Shown here in pieces: positions 47,329 through 58,432 of a DNA stretch of 64,000 bases. The DNA is from Zelopaecilomyces penicillatus. Lineage: Eukaryota > Ascomycota > Sordariomycetes > Hypocreales > Pseudodiploosporaceae. Position numbers and translations under genes: made by a program. The notes below the pieces were generated by a model. That model was given only the letters and a program-made list of their open reading frames with translations. It had not been told where the DNA came from and ran no database searches. The stretch is taken from positions 1,302,001 through 1,366,000 of the forward strand of contig VCCP01000008.1 in the NCBI GenBank assembly GCA_005765155.1, written 5' to 3'. The first letter of the stretch is position 1; each line of letters opens with the position of its first letter.

Positions 47329-48268
47329 TTAAGCCATCTGATCCAATATTTGGAACACGCTGGAATTCTGAACAAGACAGTCATCTGATTCTTTACAGTG
47401 CAACAAACCACGGACCTGGTCCAAATCTACATTGTTCTGCAGCCCGGCAATAATATCAATTGCCGTCTTGCAAGACAGCCCTCTGTTCCAATGGCCCGAG
47501 ATGGAAATGGGCGAGTCAGGTGGGCAAAAGCAGTCCGTTGCTGGTGGGAGTATGTCTGTACAGCCATCCGGATCAGGGGGGTTGTCATTGCAAATGAACG
47601 AGATGCTCGTACGATCTAGGAGCTGAGCGGTGTATGAATCGTAGGAACCACCCTTCTCGTGATGGCGATTATTGGAGGCGACGTAATCTGTCTCTGCCAT
47701 ATCTGCTGACGGAGTAGATCTAGCAGGAGCTGAGGTTTCTAGTCCGCAACGTGGTATGGACGAAGGGGGATTCAAGAGGGGTGTGCTTGGAGGCGAGAGA
47801 ATATCATCCATATCCTGAGGATAGGTCGCGATTGTGTGTAACGTGTCGGTAGATGGCTGCTCCATCGCACTACATCGTTGCCCGCAAGGTGAAGATAGAT
47901 CACTGCCTCTCTGCAGGGAATTCCGAAGGTCTAGATTTGGCTCAGTGCCGATAGACCCCACCAGCGAGAGGTGTTCATCAATATCGTATTGCGAAACCCC
48001 TCGGAGATGGAGTAGGCCACGGAGGTTTTTATTCTCCCATACAATAGCCTGAGCCACCCGCTGCATCTCAATACTGGCCTGAACGCCCCGACGTTCGTAA
48101 TCCTGGAGCTGCTGTTGAAGCTCTCCAATAAATTGCCGACGCCGCGCACGTGAGCGACGCTGGTTATCGCGATTCTGAACCGCAGAAGCCGGGATCCGGT
48201 CCTATTCACGCGGGCAAGTTAGAGGTCACCAAGCAGCGCAAATCGGCATAGCATACCTTTCTAGGCAT
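47329..48268 (-). CDS. bZIP transcription factor (bZIP-2) at the far edge of the arsenic cluster
   Basis: A 12-bp first exon (48268-48257, MPRK) and a second exon (48201-47329), joined by a 55-bp intron in phase 0, give 294 residues. The basic region at about 5-25 (NRDNQRRSRARRRQF) is followed by a leucine/valine coiled coil (IGELQQQLQDYERR, then VAQAIVWENKNLRGLLHLRGV). The pattern NQRRSRARRR with the ENKNLR continuation is that of small fungal bZIPs. The tail includes a Ser/Pro-rich linker and a conserved-looking end (CKTAIDIIAGL, then FQILDQMA). About 230 bp upstream lies a perfect copy of the composite element found three times in the acr2/acr3 promoter, so the factor is probably co-regulated with the pump and reductase and may bind the site itself. 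Confidence 0.85.
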
Positions 48269-48483
48269 GAGTAGAACGAAAAAGATGCTCAAGATTTGAG
48301 AAGTAGGCTCACGTAATGTAGAATGTAGTTTGACAGAACGGAGAATGCTCAGATTTGGTGTTGGAGGCGTTGAACATCTGTCCAACTCAACCCTACCACA
48401 AGACCATCACCGGAAGTTGCACGTGGGCATGCCAGAAGTGGGGGTTGATGTCTGACTCCCTACTCCCACCACACAAGGATATA

Positions 48484-48506
48484 TGTCATGCCCTGATTAT
48501 GATTGG
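48484..48506 (+). promoter_or_regulatory. Composite element copy 4 (TGTCATGCCC-N6-TGATTGG)
   Basis: Identical halves and the same 16-bp start-to-start spacing as the copies in the acr2/acr3 promoter, 216 bp upstream of the bZIP-2 start codon. Confidence 0.65.
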
Positions 48507-48737
48507 CTGGAAAGACCGAGCCGGGTCCGTAGCCTCGGGTTTCAGCTCACCATGCCAAGTAACTCCAAACCAAACCCTAGCTAGGTATTGCCGTCTTCAC
48601 ACCTGTGTCACCGCCTAATTGCTCCACTTGCTGGCGTCATACTCGTCGATCCACTCTTAATAGAACAGGAAGGAGTATGCCCTGTAGGCTGCAGGCAAAT
48701 ATGAGTTGACGTTTCCACGTTGCCTGCGGAAGGTTAC

Positions 48738-48760
48738 TGTCATGCCCCAGCGTCTGTTGG
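48738..48760 (+). promoter_or_regulatory. Composite element copy 5, degenerate right half
   Basis: Perfect left half TGTCATGCCC, with CTGTTGG where the other copies have TGATTGG. Only TTGG is kept, at the correct distance. It may be a decayed or weak site. Confidence 0.35.
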
Positions 48761-49422
48761 TGGCGTAGAGGGAGGGATAAATCGAACTGATGAGTCCAAC
48801 CTCTCTGGGTGACATTAACAATGTCAACCACCTGGTGGATATATTGTAAGAACACCACCAATGAGAACATGGTGGTGACAAAGGTTCCCGTTAGGAACTT
48901 GGGGGGGAGGGGGGGCAAGCAGACTAACGAGGATTCATTCCTTAATTTGCGGCTGGTGCACTGGTTATACTGCATCGAGGTAACAACGTCTAGAATTGTC
49001 TGTCACAAGGCACGTCCAGTTCTGGACTAAGGGTGTGTTTGTTAACAACTTATCGGTCTAGCACTGTTGTGATCTATGATCCCAAAAATAGGCCACCACG
49101 CAGGATCGATGGAGGGTTAACTTTGGAGTTGCGGGTAGGGTTGGGACCCATCGGTCTAGTAACGGAAACTGATCGGGGATAGGTTCTGTGGCAGGATCCC
49201 ATGCTCGTTGTTATCGAGTTTACTGCTTAATGCTGTGTCGTTCGAGATAGAGTTCAATGCATTGATTGACATGGAGGGGTGGTTCAAGACAGATGCATGT
49301 CCATGAGACGATTCACCAGCAAACCAGACTGTAACCGGAGAGGCCTATAGTTTTTCAAAAAAAAAAAAGACTATTACATTACTATATGCTAAATACACCA
49401 ACCCTTCGTCAAGTCCATCATA

Positions 49423-50121
49423 CTACACCAGCATGCCCACAATGGCAGCTACACCTCCGACAAGGCCGACAAGGCCAGCTCCTGCAGTAGGCATGGCTGC
49501 CAAGTTGGAAGACTTGGAAGACTCCGTGGCGCTCGCGTCCAAAGCCGAGGCGCCCGTGGTTGTCGGATCTGAGGCCGCCGAGCCAGTTGGGGGAGGGTTG
49601 GAGGCGGTGTTTGGTGTGTCGCCGTTGATTTTGTCGGCAAGGATGCTTGTCGCTTTGGGCAGATCAGACGCGTTGGTGCTTTCAGCAATCCAGATACCGC
49701 AAAGAGACCCCACGGCTGTTGCGAGATCTGTTTGAAGTGGTTAGTACTTTTGTTTCTCTTCCCCTGGAGGGTCTCCCCTCTGTTCATGACGGCGGATTTG
49801 GCGCTCAAAGCCAATAACAAGGGGACGACCGAGCCCAAAAGTCTAACAACACAAGGTGGGCATTTCATGACACTTACCAATAGAGCATTGGATTTCTACT
49901 TTCAGTGAAAGCCCGGCAGCAATGGCGCCTGCGTGCCTGCACAGGCAGTCAATCGTGCTCGCATCGACGCCGTCCGTCTTGCACTCCTTGGACTCCAAGC
50001 CCTTCTTGAACTCGGCGGAGGCGCACTTGGGAATGTCGTTTGTATATCCCGACAGGTTGTCGAGCGCCATGGCGCCCAAGGCGTTAACGAGGAGCACAGC
50101 GCCAACCATGGTGGTCTTCAT
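49423..50121 (-). CDS. CFEM-like GPI-anchored surface protein
   Basis: Exons 50121-49878 and 49727-49423, joined by a 150-bp phase-1 intron, give 182 residues. A signal peptide (hydrophobic MVGAVLLVNALGAMA) precedes a Cys-containing domain of about 60 residues (IPKCA, SKECKTD, STIDCLC, EIQCSIGDL, VGSLC). A Ser/Thr/Pro/Ala-rich stalk follows, and the end is hydrophobic (AGLVGLVGGVAAIVGMLV), as expected for a GPI attachment signal. The spacing and the DCLC motif resemble CFEM domains, but only six of the usual eight cysteines are present. The protein would sit in the wall or outer membrane leaflet. CFEM proteins function in haem/iron capture or wall structure; which applies cannot be told from sequence. 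Confidence 0.8.
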
Positions 50122-51317
50122 CGTGACGGTGCTGGTGAATCGTTTGTTTAGTCAAAGCTGGGTGTGGATTGTAGTGGGTGATGATGGTATGGCTGGATGA
50201 GATGATGTGGTTCAGTAGAAACAGCGCTGGTTAACAATTTGGAAAAGACGTGTTTGAAATAATAAAAAAGAAGAACAGTAAATCTCAGAGAACCGAAATA
50301 GAAGAAGCTCATGGGATATATCGTATTTCTCGGACCCTTGGCCAGCTACAACTAGGCAGTTAGTTGCGGCTGAACATGGCTTGCATTTTATTAGGCGGGA
50401 GGGAATTGGCACCGCATTTGCGACTAAACTCCTTTTAGAGAGCAAACAAATAAAAGGTGCCCAGAGGATCGGGCCGGCGCATGCACCAGCCGCAGCGGAA
50501 GGAGAATAGACCAACCAGGCGCTTTGGCAGGGTAAAATAAGCGAAAGTTGGAGAGTGACAGGGGATGCACCCTTGCAGCTCGCGCTACGGGTTAGCTGTG
50601 CCGGGACCATGAGGACGAGGTAGACTGACGAAAACAGTACTATACGTGCTAAGTGGTATTGTTGTAGTATACTACGTAGTAGCATCCAGTATTATCGAAA
50701 GACACGTGGGTGAAACAAAAACTACTGGGGTGCAAAAGGGCTCAAGCAGAATGACAAGAGCGCCGGCCACCGGGGTGGATGCCGGGAGATCCGTGCTTAG
50801 TGGATCGGTTCGCCGTGTCTGTCCGGGCTTCTGCGGAGCACCATTGGGCCGGTGATGTCAGTCCACGCCACGCCACGCCATGATGATCATTTCTAGGCAC
50901 CATTTCGCCCGAACAGTTCAGTCAGACACGAGAGCCCTATCAACGTTTGCAGGAAGATCAAAAATGCACTTAGCAATAACAGTGTATTGGCTCGTCACCT
51001 TTTTTCAGGGTTTCCTCTGCTGGTGGCAACAGGTAGGTAAGCATTTGTTAGCGCTTCTAAATATCCAGATTTATGCAAGGGCCAACCAACAACAAACAAA
51101 ACTTGCTTTGCTAGTCACGGCGGGGTAACCCGTCCATGCCGATTCACCATTGGAACCATTCATAGACAGACGCCTTCACTTCATGGTGATCCTGAACCTC
51201 ATGCGCCACCGGATATCACGTTCTAAAATAACGACGTCTAAATACGCGTCTACACAAGCCTCTTGACCCAAAAAGTTGGTTCCAAAAAGAGTACAGGTCA
51301 GGTCATATACTCAGAAT
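50122..51317. other. Divergent spacer between the CFEM-like gene and the ABC transporter
   Basis: About 1.2 kb with both promoters. It has a CCACG pentamer repeat at about 50862-50880. An open frame at 50880-51128 encodes one hydrophobic stretch and might be an unrecognised 5' exon of the transporter, but no good splice path was found. Confidence 0.45.
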
Positions 51318-54300
51318 ATGTTGCCATCACAATCGAACATTCGCATCCTCTGCCTCACCGCATTCGCTCTTCATGGAGTCTACATTTTTTCTGTACGGCT
51401 GTTCTATCCAGTTTTAACAGGCGCGAAACATCAAATCACACTTGGGCAGGGGCAGATCAAAGCATACTACATGGTGTTGGCTAGTACTGCCGTCTGCGGA
51501 GTGACTATCTGGCTCGATGGCGTAGACATGCAAAACGCTTCCAACAAGTTACTAATCTCCCTCATTCCTTGGGTAATAACTATCCTACATGATCGGATAA
51601 TCTATATACATATACATATATATGTTCTTTAAGCTGACAGCAACAGGTGATGGAGACCGGGCATATCGTTCTCGTATATCTAGAACTCACTCCTGCAAAC
51701 CACTTCCGATCTGCAGTGGACGGTGCCATCTCAAGTGCTCTGCTTGTTACACTTGCTGCATGCTCTTGTGAATTTTCACGATACACCACAAACTTGGCAT
51801 TTCACGCTGTTGGCATCGTGATATCCTTGTCCTTGCTAATTGGCTTCCTCATTGTCCCTCGGCAAGAGGACACATTCGTCCAGGGCAGACTAATAGATCG
51901 CCAACACAGCGGATCGCTTTTGGAGTTGGTGACGTTTTCTTGGCACCGGGAATTATTTCGTCTCCAAAGCCTGCAGACACTCAAAGTTAAAGACTTGCCT
52001 ATACTTTGCTCTACATCAAGATCAAAATATCTCAGTAGACGGCACGTGCAGTTTGCCCACCAAAACTCGCACCGCAGCCTGAATATTATTCTAGCCAAAA
52101 TGTACATCGGACCTTTACTTTTGCAGTGGAGTTTTGCCGTCCTCAATTCCCTAGTCATACTAATTCCCGAACTGATAACGTATCACTTACTCCAATGGCT
52201 GGGTCATGAGCAAGAACGCTCCATCAGCTATGGAGTTGGTCTTGCGCTTCTTCTAGGGCTTTCAAAGTTATCAGAGGTTTTTGTAGGAGCATGGCTCAAA
52301 TGGGTCACGGCCAGCAAGCTACAGCTCCCTATACAGGCCGCGTTAAGCCTCATGTGTTATCAGAAAGCCCTTCGACTCTCAAACACCATCGACAGCACAG
52401 AGGGATCGGACTTTGAAAAGTCGAATCTAGCGCAGATGAGAACGTATGGGTAAGTAGAACCCACTCAAACCAGAGCAAGTCCATTCATTAAGAGTGCTGG
52501 TAGTGCAAAGGCGTGTGTGTTATTCACGGACGCACAACGGATCGTGATGACCATAGCCAAGCTTGTCTCAATAATGGCTTTTCTGGTTAGTTTGATCGGA
52601 TGGAAGAGTCTGAGCGTTGGACTTTTGGCTTCAGCCCTTACCATGCCTCTCACGGTCGTGGTGTCTAAGAAGTATGGCATCTCACAGACAGAGCAGGCAA
52701 GGTTCCATGAAAGGCGGTTAGCTATACTCACAGACGCTCTCCTTGCCATTCGACAGATAAAGTTATCAGCAGTGGAGGGTACTTGGAGACAAAAAGTACA
52801 GCAGTTTAGAGACCAGGAGCTAAAGCAGCTGTTCACTGGCGCTCTTTGGATGTCGTGTCTCGTCTTCGTGGCAAACATAAGGCCTATGATTCTTGCGGGT
52901 GTCCCCATCTATGTGTTTACTTGGCAGGGCAAACAGTTGACTGCATCTATTGCATTCACTTCTATCAACCTATTTCGTCAGTTGCAGTCGGATATTTCTA
53001 TTTTGCCACTAACTACACCTCCTCTATGGGAAGCTTGGATTAACCTGCGACGACTCGACGCCTTTTTTGCCATGGATGAACTGGATACGGCCCAAATCTC
53101 ACTCCCAAATAACAACATTTCGGTAGACGAAGCCAACGTTACATGGCATGGTAATGGCAACAAGAAGCAGTTTGCACTCAATGGCCTTTCCATGGAGTTT
53201 CCAGATGGTGAGCTGAGCATAATAACTGGAAAGACTGGCTCCGGAAAATCTCTGCTACTAGCAGCGATTGCGGGCGAGGCTAGCATTATATCTGGCACAA
53301 TACATCGTCCTCGCTGTGCCGGTGACTATGATACCAAAATAAGCAACGACTGGATCTCTCCAGGAACTATGGCTCTTGTAACTCAGTCTCCCTGGATGGC
53401 AAACACCACCATTCGAGAAAATATCCTTTTTGGTCTTCCTTTAGAAAAGGACAGGTACAACAGCGTCGTTATTAGCTGCGCCCTCGACAAAGACTTTAGC
53501 ATGCTTAAGGACGGCGACTCTACCAAAGTGGGTATAAAGGGCGTTACATTAAGTGGCGGCCAGCGCTGGCGTGTTGCAGTTGCGCGTGCTCTTTACTCAC
53601 GAGCCAGTGTTATACTCTTGGACGACGTTTTGAGCGCTGTTGATGCCGAAGTTCGTGAATGGATTTTCGAAAGAGCCCTCATGGGTGGACTTGCGATGGG
53701 GAGAACTCGTATTCTTGTAACACATCATGAGTCGCAGTGTATCAGAACGGCCGCATATCATGTACACCTGTGCTATGGAACGGCTCAAGTTCAGACTCAG
53801 CAACCATCAGAGCGTGAAAATTTCAAATATGAGTCGAATGGACGATCAGTGACTGAAAATAAACTGCCTGAAAATCCGCATACGGGAGAAGACCGCAACA
53901 GCCTTGATCCGGCTTTACGGAAAGATGCTGACCAGATTTCGTCGCAAACACCCAGCGATAAAGGGCATTCTATAAGACAGACGCCATATAGGCAGTACTT
54001 TGACGCCACTGGTGGTGCGTCAAGCTGGCTAATCGTCCTCCTTGCTACTGCCGCTTATGAGGTAGTTCGTCTTGCCACATCATGGTGGCTTAAAGAATGG
54101 GCGTCTTCTCAACGCCAAATCCAACACCACAATTCGGGCTATCATCCTTCCCTGTCCTATGGCACATCGTACATATTGATGACTACTCTAAGTTGCTTTG
54201 TCACCGCTGCTAGGTCATTTGTATGGTTCAAGATTGGCATCAAAGGCTCTGAGAAACTCTTCGGGATGATGACGGCTACTCTTTTTGGAGCACCTCTTCA

Positions 54301-55794
54301 ATGTTTAGAAAAGACCTCGCACGGCGAGATTCTGACACGTTTTGGTGCGGACATGAACACGGTCGATAAACGGTTACCGCATGATGTTGGATATCTGATT
54401 GAATGTCTGTCGAATCTTTTGGCCATACTGTTTACAAGGTAAATCACTTCGTTCGTTGACCCAAGCATATTATCTGCTAAATTGACAAAAGTGTATCATT
54501 CTCAATCTATGAGATACCTATTGTCGCTGCATTGCTGTACCTCTACCTCACGATAGGAGTTCGTCTTATTTCGGCAACAAGAAAGCTTAAAACCATAAGA
54601 TTAACAGCATCATCGTCTTTACAGCAACACCTCAACTCTTTACAGGCTCCAGATGGCATTCTTACTGTCCGAGCCTATGGCATGTCCAGTTATTTCATAG
54701 ATCAGATGTGTCAGTTGATTGATGACAACTCATCATCTTTCTGGTATTCCACACTGTGCCAGGTCATGATGGATTTTCAGCTTGGAGCCCTAGGAGCTTT
54801 GTTCATCACCTCCATTGGCCTGTCCATTGTCCTGACCGAAACAGATGCTGGTACGGCAGGCATCGCGCTCTCGTTTGCTATGCAGTTTAGTTCTACCATG
54901 GTAGGTTGTCTTCAACGAATTGCAACCGTGGAATCTGGCCTGAGTAGTGTGGGACGGATCGGCGAGTATAGCAGACTTGATCAAGAGCCTACATCTGGCA
55001 TCGAAGTTTCGGCATCGTGGCCTTCCAAGGGCGAAATTCGAGTTGATGGGCTGACCGTAGGCTACGATGCAAGCTTACCAGGTGTGCTTAATAATTTATC
55101 TTTCTTTATAAACCCAGGTGAACGAGTTGGTATTGTGGGACGAACTGGAGCAGGAAAGTCTTCGCTTATATTGGCGTTTGCGAGACTGATACCGTTACGA
55201 GCTGGGAGCATCGTTATTGATGGCATCGATATCTCTGAAGTTAAGCTTGATATGCTGCGTCGTCAACTCCTTATCATACCCCAGGATCCATATCTCTTTG
55301 CTGGTTCCCTAAGGTCTCTACTGGATCCAGAGGGTACCCATCATGATGATATACTTATAATGACTTTAAAGGGGGTTCAACTCACCACTAATACAGTTAG
55401 GAAGGAGGAGGCTTTATTAACAGACCTGTCGTTCATGATCGAAGACGGCGGGAGCAATATCTCACAGGGACAGCGCCAAATACTCTATCTGGCCAAAGCT
55501 CTCCTCTCCCGCAAGAAAATCGTCATCATGGATGAGGCTACAAGCGCGGTGGACATGGAAACAGATATCGTAATACAGGCAGCTATTCGAGACGGGCTGC
55601 CTGACACGATGGTTGTGGTTGTAGCGCATCGCTTGGCTACTATTGTGGATTTTGACAAGGTGCTCGTTTTGGAAGATGGAGGGGTGGTTGAATTTGGTGC
55701 ACCGAGGGAGCTTTACAGCCAGAAAGGGGCTTTTTGGAAGCTCGTGAGCCACAGCTCAGATAAGGAAAATTTGGTGGCGCGGATAATGAGGTGA
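51318..55794 (+). CDS. ABCC (MRP)-type ABC transporter
   Basis: Exons 51318-51572, 51647-52449, 52504-54438 and 54492-55794 give 1431 residues, full length for fungal ABCC proteins. The order is a partial N-terminal membrane domain, TMD1, NBD1, TMD2, NBD2. NBD1 has Walker A GKTGSGKS at about residue 595, signature LSGGQRWR, and Walker B followed by DD rather than DE (VILLDDVLSAVD), so it is probably catalytically weak, as in other ABCC members. NBD2 has GRTGAGKS at about 1214, signature ISQGQRQ and a canonical IVIMDEATSAVD. Such pumps export or sequester conjugated xenobiotics and secondary metabolites, and some (Ycf1 type) move arsenite-glutathione into the vacuole. It neighbours the arsenic cluster, but substrate and co-regulation are unproven. 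None of the composite elements was seen upstream. The first exon's start is less certain than the rest. Confidence 0.9.
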
Positions 55795-57551
55795 TTGCAA
55801 GAATAGCTCGTCACCTCGTGTAGATCTGGGTTGAGGACTACAGAATGCCTGTTGAGGAGATCAAGATTACACAAGTTCATATAACAGAAAAGTACGCAGA
55901 CATAACAGGTAGATTGATTACTGGGGAAACGGACCAATCGAGCACGGCAAACCTATCGGTACCAAGATACCCATACACAAAATAAACAAGTCATGCCTCT
56001 ATATTGTCTGCTAATTTTGTTTGTTCTGCTCAATTAGACTCAATTAATCAACGATGAGTGTCTGAGGTAGCTCTCGTTCGTGAGATGATGACAGCCACTA
56101 AACATCTAATGACCTAAGATAGTTCTAGACAGGACCATATGAGTATCCCACTCGCTTTACACCTTGACACTCATGAAGGTTACGGGAACGAATACAGAAA
56201 GGGCTAGATTTATTGAATACACATCTGGGCTTAACGTTCAACCAGATTCCTTTCCCCAAGTGCCGTTTTACGTGACCTGTTACACACACGAGAAGTGCAT
56301 GCAAATCTGAGCAATTTTCTCAGCAGCAGCTATATAAGAAAACTAGATAAAAAGTCGATCCAGAAGGTTCTACCAAAGCTTGACAGCAAGCGAGAAATGC
56401 TGAGTATGTGCAAGACATTTCGTATTAGATGAAGCCATTCGAGCCGTTATACTGCTAAATGAACCGGGTTTAACTATCATTACTTACTTCGCAATCAGGA
56501 AGCTGAGAGATTGATGTTACGTTATATGAAAATGATACAAGGAACCTTTGGCTGTGGTGAAGTGCGCCTGTAAGAAGAATGTGGTTGTTAATCTAAACAT
56601 GACTGGGGGCTTTGTTTTGTTACAGCGTGTCACCGTCAATAATTTAGGTTATTCGGACCAAATGTGGCTGTTGATTCTAAATTGCTATCGTGCTACATTT
56701 TAATGTTCTACTAATTCAACCTATTCATGACAGAAAAATAAGCGAAAGGTAACTTAAGTTTCGAACAAAATGGTGAGATTTTCAGCTTGAGCATTGGCCT
56801 CGGCATAGTTCCATCATGCGCATAATATATATTCTATTTTAACTTCTTAAACCAATTGATTGGAGCTAAATCAGTGACGCCGACATAGTTGACCTCGTAT
56901 GTGCTCAAAAGCCCTTGCAACAAAGCATACCAAGTCTCTCTGAAACCGGATTTAAGCTTAAATCCAGACATTGCGCAACACCCTGAACACATATAATATG
57001 AGACGGGCTGTTATTATATTATCCCACATCACTTGCCGTCAAAAGCAGTCATCGAAGAGGAGATGCGGAATCAGATATGATGGTTTCCGACATTTCCGAT
57101 AGAAAGCTTTGCTGAGCGAGAATACGAGGACTGTCTGTAAACGTCATGAAGTCATCACCGGAAAGGCAGAACTGCCGACATCGTTCCCGACCCGAACATA
57201 AGATTGGGTAACCGCAGAAATATAATTGGGCAAAACGAGTAGCCAAGAACTCCCCCATGTGCAACCTAGGCTACTCATTCATGGATATTCGTTGGTCCAT
57301 ATCTAATTTACATCTCCATTTCCAAATACTGCCAACCAATCTAGATTCATACTATTAATAATACACCCCATGCTGGATGGCTTTTTTTTGTTATAAAGAG
57401 TAGACATCGAGTCTCGATTTTTATTGCTTTCCATACCATTCCATCTTCTATCTAGCTTTTCACGCTCTGCCTTTATAACTGTCTCTAGTATCTACTCCCA
57501 ACACAGCCTGGAAATATCTCAAGACCATTGTCCACACCGCTTCAAAGCACC
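55795..57551. other. AT-rich intergenic region
   Basis: About 1.75 kb of AT-rich sequence with no recognised gene. The last 150 bp contain pyrimidine-rich promoter sequence of the RidA-family gene. Confidence 0.5.
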
Positions 57552-58105
57552 ATGTCTCACTTACAGTATTACGCTTATGAGAAATTTGGCATCATACAAA
57601 AGAAAAAATACAGCTACAGTCAAGCTGTTCGCATTGGCGATCGGATTGAGTGTGCCGGCCAAGGTAAATTGATCTTCACTGCTTCCCTCCCCCCCAACCT
57701 CCAAAAGGAAAAAAAAAAGTGAGATGTAAACAATCATCTGCCCACGCCATACTGATAGCAAGAAAATCTCGGTCTATAGGAGGATGGGATGCAGAAACAG
57801 GAGTGTTTGAAAGGGAAATCAATGCCCAGATCGACCTGGCCTTTGCCAACGTGGAGAGATGTCTTCTGGACGCTGGTGGGAAAGGCTGGTCTCAGGTGTT
57901 TCGGGTCAACTCGTACCATGTTCCTATGAACGACGAAGCGCTTGGAGCTATGGTACGTAATTTTCAAAAGTATATGCCAGGGCACCAGCCACTTTGGACT
58001 TGCGTCGGCGTCACACGGCTCGGAGCTGATGATATGAGGGTCGAGATTGAGGTTGTGGCCCATGACCCAGAGGGGGCTGAGGCTGCTAAGACTGCTTCTA
58101 AATAG
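57552..58105 (+). CDS. RidA/YjgF/UK114-family protein
   Basis: Exons 57552-57663 and 57780-58105 give 145 residues, split by a 116-bp phase-1 intron. The start sits in GCACCATGTC. The sequence follows the small trimeric RidA fold: VRIGDRIECAGQGGWD, then INAQIDLAFANVERCLLDAGG, then VFRVNSYHVP and LWTCVGVTRLGADDMRVEIEVVA. Canonical RidA enzymes hydrolyse reactive enamine/imine intermediates from amino-acid metabolism and use an Arg in the segment before the last strand. Here that region reads VGVTRLGADDMRVEIE, so a catalytic Arg equivalent may be present but I cannot confirm it. Fungal genomes carry several RidA paralogues, some in secondary-metabolite clusters. The first exon's N-terminus (YYAYEKFGI) is like fungal members acting on unknown substrates. 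Confidence 0.85.
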
Positions 58106-58432
58106 ACATGTTTTGAGATGGCGGACGATTCTGATAAGAATTCATGGAACATTCGGTAGCATCAATATGCCAGCTTTCCATGTTTCTGTGTTTCATGCTG
58201 CTACTCTTTGGATAAACAATGGCATGACTGAGGATGCTTGGCAAGCTGGGCTTTAAAACATCACATGGAACAACGCCAAGGCGAAATCGAAGCAGAAACT
58301 GTACGAGGTCCGTTCCCAAAATATTGAATTCTTTCCTCTAAGAGGAAAACAAAAGACAAAAGTATATAAATGCCCCCGTGCAAAGTCGTCATGCAAAATC
58401 CCAAAATCCCAAAATTTCCATCCTAAATGTCA
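58106..58432. other. Convergent 3' spacer between the RidA-family gene and TSR1
   Basis: 327 bp with the facing 3' ends. Nothing else recognised. Confidence 0.5.

Larger units (their letters stand above)
48269..49422. other. Spacer upstream of bZIP-2 with composite elements
   Basis: 1.15 kb between the bZIP-2 start and the 3' end of the CFEM-like gene. It contains one perfect (48484-48506) and one degenerate (48738-48760) copy of the composite element. No reading frame is convincing. Confidence 0.5.

Noticed and set aside
38520..48268. Arsenic cluster as cargo of a Starship giant transposon
   Set aside because: Some Starships carry arsenic genes, but no tyrosine-recombinase captain (DUF3435) or terminal repeats were seen in the window, and the flank from 57.5 kb on is housekeeping sequence.
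48637..48975. 112-residue minus-strand frame between bZIP-2 and the CFEM-like gene
   Set aside because: No domain and no conserved pattern. The region also carries the degenerate composite element and is better read as promoter sequence.
50880..51128. Open frame as a 5' exon of the ABC transporter
   Set aside because: It has a hydrophobic stretch, but no convincing splice path to 51318 and no ABCC N-terminal motif.
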